Virus record (IMG/VR): IMGVR_UViG_3300007516_000106
Location: 1-27,603 of that record
DNA: 27,603 bases
From: a virus
Direction: 5' to 3' (one strand)
Position numbers and translations under genes: made by a program. The notes under the pieces were generated by a model, which made no database searches, was not told the origin of the DNA, and saw only the letters and a list, made by a program, of their open reading frames with translations. Of this stretch, positions 1-7,978 are shown one piece after another (the stretch's first letter is position 1; each line of letters opens with the position of its first letter).

Positions 1-1
1 A

Positions 2-898
2 AAAACCAGTTCATTTGGTTTTTGTCAGCTAAATAATAAAAATGAAAGATTTTATGATTCTGTAATGCCTCGCTGGAGTGAAATCAATGCCATAAATGGT
101 GGAAAAATCGTTCACTCTCCCTATGCTGAAGCGGCTAATTTCGGATTATTGACTGTTGACATCATTAACTATTATGTCATCAAAATTATCAACAATATTG
201 GCGGGGCCGGAATTGCTGGCGTAAGCGATGATCTGTGGGTATCTCGCTGTTTTTTCTCATCGGCATATTCCGCGGTCAACCGCGACCCTGATATATTCCC
301 GTCAAAAATTGAAACCCCTCCAACTTACACCGAGGAAAGAGTAGCTGGCCCGCCTTCCCCTGTAACCTACACCCCACTTAATGCTATTTCTTCGGCGGCT
401 GTTGCTGCCGGGAAAAAACCATTAGTAATGCTGCAATTAATTAAAGACACGACAACTTTGCCATCTCAAATAACAACATACGATGGCGATAACGATGGCG
501 ATGTTGTTGGCTTTAGCGATCGAGATTTTGCAAAGTATTATTTTGGTTATAAACCAAGTTTTTATTTATCTTTTGATGACACGGACACGGACGTTACAAA
601 TTACAATTTTTATAGAACCATTGGTGCCAAAATTGAAGGTTGGAGATACGGAATTTACAATGCCATGCCATCTTTTTCAAAAGCTATTTTTAACAGAAAT
701 CGTTATGGTCATTTTAGGGACATGTTCGAACAAAGACTCCACACGAAATTTTATGATATAAATAAAAGAATTGCCTTAGATTCGCCGGTAATAATAACTT
801 ATGCCGGAGAAGCAGCAGCACCAACAGGTTATGATTTTGTTTGCTATCGCGAAGCGAGAGTTACCGAACCATATTCAGATAGAGAGAACCAAGATTAA
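2..898 (+). CDS. Virion structural protein, 5' partial, with a calcium-loop-like motif
   Basis: The reading frame is open from base 2, so the gene probably begins before the window. An ATG at 65 exists but has no ribosome binding site, and the residues before it (NERFYDSV) read on smoothly into MPRWSEIN, a stretch that looks like phage virion proteins. Counting from that ATG there are 277 residues, rich in Tyr, Phe, Asn and Asp, with no signal peptide or membrane segment. Residues 140-152 form an Asp-rich loop, DGDNDGDVVGFSD, resembling a dockerin/EF-hand calcium loop, encoded partly by a 10-bp direct repeat (cgatggcgat, twice from 481). The stop codon overlaps the next start by 1 nt (TAATG), which suggests translational coupling. 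A virion role is inferred from context and composition; I recognise no specific family. Confidence 0.7.
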   Translation, partial: KTSSFGFCQLNNKNERFYDSVMPRWSEINAINGGKIVHSPYAEAANFGLLTVDIINYYVIKIINNIGGAGIAGVSDDLWVSRCFFSSAYSAVNRDPDIFPSKIETPPTYTEERVAGPPSPVTYTPLNAISSAAVAAGKKPLVMLQLIKDTTTLPSQITTYDGDNDGDVVGFSDRDFAKYYFGYKPSFYLSFDDTDTDVTNYNFYRTIGAKIEGWRYGIYNAMPSFSKAIFNRNRYGHFRDMFEQRLHTKFYDINKRIALDSPVIITYAGEAAAPTGYDFVCYREARVTEPYSDRENQD

Positions 899-1842
899 TG
901 GGCATTTTAGACAAAAAAACTCGGATTATGGATACCATTCTTACTCTAGAAGGACGTAATCAAATTGCCCATGGAAAGCTAAAGGCTGCTTTTTACTCTT
1001 TCACTGATGGCGGAATTTTCTATCAAGGTGATATTGTGAGTGGTTCCGCGGACACCAATTCAATATTCATGCTGGAGGCTACCAATTTACCTCAAGACCA
1101 AATTACGTTCGAAGCAGATGACTCGGGACGGTTGGTGGCTTATCGCGGATCAAATACTATTGTCCGTAATGGGCAAATTATCAGTGGGTCTTCTATGAGT
1201 TCCACAGGGGAGATTCTAGTAAATGATGATTTTAATAGTGCGGCGGATATGTTGCTTTCGTCTTCGGTGGACAATTTTAATCGGCTGTGCCTCCTTGGAA
1301 GCCCTGATCCATTTGATAACTCTTTCCGGTTTTTGATCAACAAAAGCTCAATCAATTTCACGATTAGTGAACAATTGCCTATATCGCCTGCGCAAATTAA
1401 AACAATTAGCATTAACGATGCTGAAAGTTTATTTATGGACAAACGATTGTCTCATATTCCGAATTTTGCTTATCTTCCTCCTGTTAATAAACCGGCTTCA
1501 CCAAGCGCCACCCCAACTTCGCTGGGAAATTTCCCGCGCCTTAATCAAGCCCCTATTTTAACTATCGAACAGCTAGACACAGAATTAGCGGTATTGAGGC
1601 GCAATGGCTATGAAGAGACCATTCAATTTACAGAAACTTCTTTACAAAATAACTTGGTTGGTCAATTTTTTGAACTTACTAATAATGGCCTGAGCAAACT
1701 CGATGTGATTGATTTTGGAAGTTTCTTAAAGACGGAAGATGAGTTTCCTTCAAAACATGTATTTTTTGTTGGCAAAGTATTTAATGATGATTACGGAACA
1801 GATACGTTTATCAATTTATTCATTCTTATTTTCGAAAGTTAA
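898..1842 (+). CDS. Virion protein with N-terminal 'ILTLEGR' domain
   Basis: A 314-residue protein. Residues 1-45 (MGILDKKTRIMDTILTLEGR, then A.GKL.A.F.SFTDGG.FY) form a recognisable start seen in virion proteins of large phages. A related start occurs at 9889-10599 (ILDAVLTDTGRQFLA then F.ITKFALGDDEVDY). The pattern recalls the N-terminal part of tail-fibre or baseplate proteins, where an 'LT..G...LA' helix precedes a strand and a 'GD' turn. The middle is rich in Ser, Asn and Asp with no clear motif, and the C-terminus is hydrophobic and beta-like (INLFILIFES). The start overlaps the previous stop by 1 nt and the next gene begins 3 nt after the stop. I place it as a structural or connector protein; exact position in the virion is unknown. 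Confidence 0.75.
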   Translation: MGILDKKTRIMDTILTLEGRNQIAHGKLKAAFYSFTDGGIFYQGDIVSGSADTNSIFMLEATNLPQDQITFEADDSGRLVAYRGSNTIVRNGQIISGSSMSSTGEILVNDDFNSAADMLLSSSVDNFNRLCLLGSPDPFDNSFRFLINKSSINFTISEQLPISPAQIKTISINDAESLFMDKRLSHIPNFAYLPPVNKPASPSATPTSLGNFPRLNQAPILTIEQLDTELAVLRRNGYEETIQFTETSLQNNLVGQFFELTNNGLSKLDVIDFGSFLKTEDEFPSKHVFFVGKVFNDDYGTDTFINLFILIFES

Positions 1843-1844
1843 CC

Positions 1845-4262
1845 ATGAGAATCAACACCCCAACAGAGAGCGGAATTTTAAAATTGGACGAGGCCGATTT
1901 TGCTTCGTTAATTTCTATTGACGGATCGAAATATAAATATAAAGTTTCGTATCATGTAAATTTTTCTCGTGCTTTGCAATTAGAGTGTCAGACTGTAAAA
2001 ATTGATTTGTTGTCCACGATAAATTCCGCCCTGGCTGCTCCTACGTTTTTGGGAGCTACTTTTGGCGGAGCGGTCAATAATATTCTTACTTCTACTGCTC
2101 GTGCTAAAGATGCTAGGCGTATTGCCGGGTCTGACGTAATCCAAAGCTACGTTTCTGACTTTACATCGCGCGTTAACAACGAATATTCTTCTAGAATTTC
2201 AAGCGGGATTTCTGTACAGAATTTTACTACAGAAATCGAACTAAGAAGCAGTAGCGATCCTTTAGTTCGTTCTTTGGCTTTGCCCATTTTACAACAACAT
2301 AGTTTTAGAGAAGCTCAAACAACCCAACGCGATTCTACGCTCGACAAGCAAGCCTCTACCTCGTTGATATATGACCACGGAATAGATCCTTCCATCATTG
2401 GCAACCGCGCTAATTTCATCGTTCCGGCAAAAACAATGTTAGATGGCACTATTCCGCTACCTCGACCCTCTGCATTACCCGGAAATGCTAATACTTTGAT
2501 TGACAGTTTAATTCCAATGACTGCCGCAGTTTATAATAATTTTGATTTAACGTCTAATCAGACAATTCCTGTTCTAGTCCAAACATCAACTTCTTTCGTG
2601 CGTGTTGATGCAGACGTTTTCCTTCCAATGGGCATAAGTTCTGTTTTTTATCTTCGATTTACGCTGTTGAATAAATTGGGTAATATTGTTGATTCAATTA
2701 CAAAAATTGTAGACCACCCATATTTGGTGACTTTGTACAAACAACCAATCATTCCTCCTATGTTGAGTTGCAATGCACTTTTTTTAGGAAAAAATATTTT
2801 AGAGTTTTCTCAACAAGACACCAAAGCTAAATCCATTAAAATATATCGTAAAATCATTAATCGCAATATTGCCGATCAAGAAAATGATTTAATGAAATAT
2901 GTTTTTTTAACTGAAATAGAGTGTACGGTTAGCGACGGGATTCTTCGCTATGAAGATGATGTAGCAAATTACAACCCTGTAATTTATCGCGCTATTTCTT
3001 CTGGGCAAGATAATGTAATGAGTTCTGAATTTAATAATTCAGTTACCACTGCCGTGTTTGTCAACTCCGTATTAAGTTCACACCCAAGGCAAAACCACTT
3101 TGCCTTAACCTGCTCGTTAACTGCCGATGGTGTTTCGTTGGAAGTTAGAGATGTTTCTTCAAATGTAATTGGCATTCAATTTTACCGACAAAATCTTTCT
3201 GCTTTTGAGAAAAACCCCGCAGTAGTGAGTGATGTTATCCTTACCATTGATAAGCACTCGGCCTTGATTGCTTATGTTGATAAAACAGCCGAAGTTAACA
3301 AAACATATCGGTACACCTGTAAACTACTTGATATATTTGGAAAAGAAGAGACGGCAAATTTGGCCATCATCGTTGAATTCAAAAAGAAGAATCAAGATAA
3401 AGTCGTGTTGACAACAGCTTCTGCGGCCGTGATTACGCCAACTGGTTTATATCAGGATATTTCTTTTAAGCTTACAACCTCAATTAACCAAACAGTTGTC
3501 GGATCAGTTCAGTCATCGCTCAAAAATCAAAGCGAAAATGCTGGTTATTTCAGCGAGGATTTCACCAGTGCAAGAAATACATTACAGACACTAATTGCTT
3601 ATCACGTTGTTAGAAACAATTTGTCTACCGGCGAAATTTGTGATTTTGGAATTATAACTGACAGAGAATTTTCTGACATTAAACATGGTCAACTTGCTGC
3701 TGTTTTGCCCCCGCAGCAAGGTTGTGATTATCGCTACGAAGTCACAACCTTGCTGCGGGAGTCTGATACGATTTTGAATGTCGAGAAAATAATTAAAGTT
3801 CGTACTAGAGAATATACAACAAAACCATCACGATGGCAACATCCTGCAATTTTACAGCATGGTTCGTTATTCTCCAATGATTCGCTAGAGAGAACCTATG
3901 GCAAAACAGAATTTTTGTTCGGGGAGGTTGGTGATATCACGACGATAAAAGTATCACTTCCAAACACTTTGCCGTATATTACGGAAGTCAAAAGTCAAAA
4001 AATTAACACATCGACGATTTCCGTCAAGTGGAAAATATTGGGAGATACTAATAAAATTGATCATTTTATCGTCTTGCTGGAAATGATTGGAATGAGAACC
4101 ATCGTAGGCAAAGCTCACGGAATTTCTGAAAACGGAGTATTTACATATATTGACGAATTAACCAATGGCGAAAGAGGAATGCTTCGCTATATTGTTTTAC
4201 CTGTATATAATGACTACAGTCGTGGAGCACAAATTCGTTCTCATAATGATGTACTCATTTAA
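1845..4262 (+). CDS. Large virion protein with tandem fibronectin-III-like domains
   Basis: An 805-residue protein. From about residue 300 onward I see at least three, perhaps four, beta-sandwich segments of about 100 residues with fibronectin-type-III-like character: roughly 300-405 (a 'KSIKIYRK' strand, then 'YNPVIYRAIS'), 412-512 ('IGIQFYRQ', then 'YRYTCKLLDIFGKE'), 515-655, and 700-795 ('STISVKWKILGD', then 'LRYIVLPVYND'). Such repeats are common in phage tail and appendage proteins, where they often serve as spacers or surface-binding modules. The first 300 residues are unrecognised. The gene carries an 18-bp perfect inverted repeat at 3710-3759 and a weaker one (8-bp arms) at 3086-3106. 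It starts 3 nt after the previous stop. Domain calls are by eye; a profile search would settle them. Confidence 0.75.
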   Translation: MRINTPTESGILKLDEADFASLISIDGSKYKYKVSYHVNFSRALQLECQTVKIDLLSTINSALAAPTFLGATFGGAVNNILTSTARAKDARRIAGSDVIQSYVSDFTSRVNNEYSSRISSGISVQNFTTEIELRSSSDPLVRSLALPILQQHSFREAQTTQRDSTLDKQASTSLIYDHGIDPSIIGNRANFIVPAKTMLDGTIPLPRPSALPGNANTLIDSLIPMTAAVYNNFDLTSNQTIPVLVQTSTSFVRVDADVFLPMGISSVFYLRFTLLNKLGNIVDSITKIVDHPYLVTLYKQPIIPPMLSCNALFLGKNILEFSQQDTKAKSIKIYRKIINRNIADQENDLMKYVFLTEIECTVSDGILRYEDDVANYNPVIYRAISSGQDNVMSSEFNNSVTTAVFVNSVLSSHPRQNHFALTCSLTADGVSLEVRDVSSNVIGIQFYRQNLSAFEKNPAVVSDVILTIDKHSALIAYVDKTAEVNKTYRYTCKLLDIFGKEETANLAIIVEFKKKNQDKVVLTTASAAVITPTGLYQDISFKLTTSINQTVVGSVQSSLKNQSENAGYFSEDFTSARNTLQTLIAYHVVRNNLSTGEICDFGIITDREFSDIKHGQLAAVLPPQQGCDYRYEVTTLLRESDTILNVEKIIKVRTREYTTKPSRWQHPAILQHGSLFSNDSLERTYGKTEFLFGEVGDITTIKVSLPNTLPYITEVKSQKINTSTISVKWKILGDTNKIDHFIVLLEMIGMRTIVGKAHGISENGVFTYIDELTNGERGMLRYIVLPVYNDYSRGAQIRSHNDVLI
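3710..3759. repeat. 18-bp perfect inverted repeat inside a virion gene
   Basis: The left arm at 3710-3727 (cccgcagcaaggttgtga) is exactly complementary to the right arm at 3742-3759, with a 14-nt loop. It lies wholly inside the 805-residue virion gene and would form a strong RNA hairpin. No T-run follows the right arm, so it does not look like a classical intrinsic terminator. Confidence 0.9.
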
Positions 4263-4270
4263 AGGAAAAC

Positions 4271-7200
4271 ATGGCAACTGGCCTCAATATCGGTAATAGA
4301 AGCGCAAGGATGGGGGGACTGAGTTCCCAAGCTCGTCCTTCGGCAGACACGAATTCGTCTCTCGCTAGAGACTCGCCTGCCGCTCAATCGACTGGTGAAT
4401 CTACGGTGGTTTTTGTTGCACCGCCAATTATCCAGTTACCGCCAGCCAATAACAGGCGTTATACAGAAGACACTTTACAAATAAGTAATTTCTCCGCCCT
4501 CAACTCCAGCTACATGGACCAAGCCGGAATTTCTACCATACGACCAGAAATCGTTGCAATCGTTGATTTCGAGCCCATCTACCAAGTCCAAACTGTAAAT
4601 CCTACAATAGTTGGAAAGCTTTTAGATATTCAGTTACAAGCTCGCGCACTCAAAGAAGAGAATCTTTCAACTATCCTTCAAAGGATCAGAGGGAACCCCG
4701 CTGCGAGAGAAGCATTCCAAAGCTTGGAGGCGAATTTTACAAACGAACTTCCAGCTACACAATCGCGACTTAATCTTATTTTTCAAGCAATCGCAGAACT
4801 TGCGAATGCCAGAAGTGCTTTTGATATCAAAGATACTGCAATCGCGACCAATCGATTTTTGTCTGTCGCTGATTTATTCATGAACAAATTGAATTTTTCT
4901 CGTCAAGGATTTAGAAATTTCCCTGACACTAAAATTTTAGAACAATTACTTCATGAATTATTTATAGCAACTGCACATTATCCAACATCTTTGGTCGGTA
5001 ATTTACAATATGCATATCAAAATGATTTGAGTCCTACGGTTTTAAATAAAGTCGCGAATGACCTTACGAGCTTTTCGGTGAACGTTAAAGTCTTTCGTTC
5101 GGAATTGGTGCCTTTTAACGCAGCGAACCCTGTTAAATTTGACACGTTAATGGATACGCTTCCGCGTGATCCTGATGAGAAAATCAAATTTCTAACTCTT
5201 CTTTTGTCTAAAGAACTGAGAGTTTCTAAGGGACTTGGTACGCCTGCCATTGCCGCGAGATTGGCAACTCAATTTGATTGTGGTGACATGGGTGATCCAT
5301 TTAACAACATCGTTGGTTTGCCTGGGGCGACAATTTTCGACGTTCCTTCGGGTGCGAAATCTTTTTCGTCTGTTTTCATTGCTAACACTGCGGACAACAA
5401 TCGATTCATCCTTCCTTTTGAGGCCAAGTATATTGATGACCCTGTTTCGCACCGCCAATTTATTCCTGGGCCTTCTTATTTTGTGGATTCGTTGACGAAT
5501 AATATTTCAGCGCTCGGAGTCAACAACAGCCCTCTAGTAGCTTACATCAGTGCTTTTTCAAACAAATTTAATGCAGTTCAACAGTCATACAATGATCTGC
5601 TAAATCTTAATGTAGATAGAAATTTGTTATTTGGAGATGACATATTCTCAAGATTGCTGCTAGCATTCTATTCCTCGTCTAGCGGTCTAACCACCGACAC
5701 GCCTTCTTTTGATTTGGATCAAGCTGTTATTGGCACGATTCTGAAAACAGCTAGCACTGATCGAGAATTAAAACTGCTTTTATTACAATTTTTTATTTTG
5801 ATTCTTGGCTGTGATGATTCAACTTCAGCACAACGATCACTATATGATCACATGGCTGCTAATGAGATTACTTTTTTGAGCAATCTGACGACGGTGCCAA
5901 CCCGTCCTGATGTCCCAGGTAGCACGCTGATGGCTCCTTTGCGCGCCACTGCTTTGGCTTCTTTGGCTTTTGAATTAGCCAGCAAAATCGAAGACAGGCT
6001 TTTCGCGCTGTATGGGCTCCCGGCATTGCAATCTAATATTGGTTTAGTCCAACTTCTCCCTGGCTTGAATTCCCAACCTGATAATAGCAGTGTAATTGGG
6101 ACAAGTAGGTCGATTGAAAATATCCAAAATCATTTATTGGGAACTAACGGATTCAACATCACCAGAGGCAACGTAAGAGATATCCTTGCTCGTTCGGTAT
6201 TTGATGGATCAGATTCTTCTACCAATGTTCTTCGCTCGATGGTTCATTTCATCTCAGATTTAACTAACAATGCTGGAGATGGAGCTTATGTACCCGATGG
6301 AACGTACCGAACAAGATTCAATTTTTTAAGCACAAGTAGTGTATGTTTGGTCGTTCTGGAAATATTTGCTAGCTTTGCTAGCAAATATTTCTTGGCAGAT
6401 TTTAATCCAAGCACTTATCCAAATACTTTACGTTTGACACTACAAACAACCCGCCAAACACGCATGAGGGGCGTTTATTGGTCTGTCGGTGAAATGGAGA
6501 GTAGCACATTCAATAGCGGAATACCAGCATCGTCACGGCCCATTGGGAACATTATGGCTAATTTTGACGAGAGAGCAGTAGGCGCCGCTCTTGATACTAA
6601 TCCTTTGCCCATTTTACAGCAATCGTTAAATTTAGTAAAAAGTGCAATTAAAGACGAGAACCAATTTATTAAAAACGTTTTATATGTGTTTCAAGCGATC
6701 AATACTCGTTTGATTCAAACACGCGACCAAATTTTGAATTTTTTCAATGCAAACAACATTTTTTTGCAAGCCATTTTTGCCGGGAATGTTATCAACAGTG
6801 AGCCGCAAGTAAGACTTGCGGCGTATTTATTTGATCAGTTTAATCAACGACTCACGCAGAATAGGGCTAGCAGCCATTATTCGCCGTTCCTTGATAATTT
6901 TTCGGGCTTATCATCTGGCGTTCAAAGTACCCTCAAAACGTTGTTGCAACAACCAACGTATAGAGAAAAAGATACTAACAGTGCGATCAAGCTTTTCACC
7001 GTTGGCATCCCGAATGGTTTCAGCAAGAATTTGCATCAAAGAATTGATTTAGGCGACGTAAATTACCACTCTTTTACTGAGCAGGCATCGACTTTGATTA
7101 AAATCAATTTGTATAAACGTAGTCTGGATTACCCAGATCTTTCTTTCAAGCCGAAAGAGTATATTTTTGACTTAGCTTTATTCGTTAAAAATATACCAAT

Positions 7201-7978
7201 AGCACCAAACGATTTTTCTTCCTTTGTTTACGACAACGTTCTTTTTTCAGATTTTTCCCTTTTGGGTGACATCAAAAGCGCAACGGCGCGCATTTTGTTA
7301 AGAAATAGGAAATACTCTTTTTTAACGGAAGCACAGAAAAATTCTCTTGCTCGTAACCATTTAGAAAATGATGTTTTGAATTTTTACACCCAAATTCTAA
7401 CGGGTATTGATATGTCAGAAAGTACATTTCTTACAGCCGATCCGCCACTGGAGATAGACGCTCAGTTTCAGCGTAATCTACAGCAATTTGTTAAAACATT
7501 TATTCAAAACTTCTCAACACAAACTTTGACTACCAATATTTTGCGCACACGAAATGCGGAAATTGGACGGTTGTTGTCGCAGTTGGATGCAAATTCCCTA
7601 ACGGAGAATTCACTGAGAGTGCAACCGGGGGCGCAGGGAACTGTAGAAGTAACACCTGAGTTGTTGGAATTCTTGCAATTATTTACTGGGAAGAGTTTTT
7701 TGGCTGGACATAAAACTACAAGTCAGCGTTGGCTCACGCCAAAATTATTCGACAGAGTATTTACGTTTAGCGCTGATATAGACGAGTTTGAGGTTGATTA
7801 TACATTGACAACTTCTTCTCAAAGCGGTCGTCAATTATTCGCAAGAACGGATTTTTTGCAAAAAATTGTCTATTTATCCAACGGAACATATATTATGAAA
7901 CGGAAACGTTCGAACGAAGTTCGTTTTGATGACTATTTTGTTGCGGTTGAGTTGATGGCCCCAGGAAGTTTCACATGA
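4271..7978 (+). CDS. Very large virion protein of unknown family (1235 aa)
   Basis: The longest coding region in the window, 1235 residues, preceded by an AAGGA ribosome binding site about 6 nt upstream. The first 50 residues are low-complexity and rich in Ser, Ala and Gly, followed by VFVAPPIIQLPP, a likely flexible arm. The rest is a mixed helical and beta protein rich in Asn, Phe, Leu, Ser and Thr, with no signal peptide, no obvious transmembrane helix and no enzymatic motif that I can see. Position among virion genes and the ATGA overlap with the next gene indicate a structural role, for example a baseplate, tail or neck component. It contains perfect inverted repeats at 6359-6391 and 6802-6822. 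I do not recognise the family. Confidence 0.7.
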   Translation: MATGLNIGNRSARMGGLSSQARPSADTNSSLARDSPAAQSTGESTVVFVAPPIIQLPPANNRRYTEDTLQISNFSALNSSYMDQAGISTIRPEIVAIVDFEPIYQVQTVNPTIVGKLLDIQLQARALKEENLSTILQRIRGNPAAREAFQSLEANFTNELPATQSRLNLIFQAIAELANARSAFDIKDTAIATNRFLSVADLFMNKLNFSRQGFRNFPDTKILEQLLHELFIATAHYPTSLVGNLQYAYQNDLSPTVLNKVANDLTSFSVNVKVFRSELVPFNAANPVKFDTLMDTLPRDPDEKIKFLTLLLSKELRVSKGLGTPAIAARLATQFDCGDMGDPFNNIVGLPGATIFDVPSGAKSFSSVFIANTADNNRFILPFEAKYIDDPVSHRQFIPGPSYFVDSLTNNISALGVNNSPLVAYISAFSNKFNAVQQSYNDLLNLNVDRNLLFGDDIFSRLLLAFYSSSSGLTTDTPSFDLDQAVIGTILKTASTDRELKLLLLQFFILILGCDDSTSAQRSLYDHMAANEITFLSNLTTVPTRPDVPGSTLMAPLRATALASLAFELASKIEDRLFALYGLPALQSNIGLVQLLPGLNSQPDNSSVIGTSRSIENIQNHLLGTNGFNITRGNVRDILARSVFDGSDSSTNVLRSMVHFISDLTNNAGDGAYVPDGTYRTRFNFLSTSSVCLVVLEIFASFASKYFLADFNPSTYPNTLRLTLQTTRQTRMRGVYWSVGEMESSTFNSGIPASSRPIGNIMANFDERAVGAALDTNPLPILQQSLNLVKSAIKDENQFIKNVLYVFQAINTRLIQTRDQILNFFNANNIFLQAIFAGNVINSEPQVRLAAYLFDQFNQRLTQNRASSHYSPFLDNFSGLSSGVQSTLKTLLQQPTYREKDTNSAIKLFTVGIPNGFSKNLHQRIDLGDVNYHSFTEQASTLIKINLYKRSLDYPDLSFKPKEYIFDLALFVKNIPIAPNDFSSFVYDNVLFSDFSLLGDIKSATARILLRNRKYSFLTEAQKNSLARNHLENDVLNFYTQILTGIDMSESTFLTADPPLEIDAQFQRNLQQFVKTFIQNFSTQTLTTNILRTRNAEIGRLLSQLDANSLTENSLRVQPGAQGTVEVTPELLEFLQLFTGKSFLAGHKTTSQRWLTPKLFDRVFTFSADIDEFEVDYTLTTSSQSGRQLFARTDFLQKIVYLSNGTYIMKRKRSNEVRFDDYFVAVELMAPGSFT
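6359..6391. repeat. 15-bp perfect inverted repeat with 3-nt loop inside a virion gene
   Basis: The left arm 6359-6373 (gaaatatttgctagc) is exactly complementary to 6377-6391, with loop TTT. One G-T wobble could add a pair outside. It encodes part of an FASFASK-like stretch of the 1235-residue protein. No T-run follows. Confidence 0.9.
6802..6822. repeat. 9-bp GC-rich inverted repeat inside a virion gene
   Basis: gccgcaagt (6802-6810) pairs exactly with acttgcggc (6814-6822) around an AAG loop. It is short but GC-rich and close to the longer repeat at 6359, in the same gene. Confidence 0.7.

Noticed and set aside
1-23. A-rich/T-rich hairpin aaaaacca / tggttttt like an intrinsic terminator
   Set aside because: Its stem has few G-C pairs and it sits at the window edge within a frame that continues into the first virion protein.
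42-65. Short frame MKDFMIL starting at ATG 42
   Set aside because: Only seven codons; the longer frame open from base 2 reads like virion protein and explains the region.
757-1939. TATAAATA sequences at 757-764 and 1932-1939, matching the T4 late promoter core
   Set aside because: Both lie inside coding sequence in an AT-rich genome, are not placed before gene starts without a gene between, and no consistent set of such sites occurs before the other transcription-unit starts.
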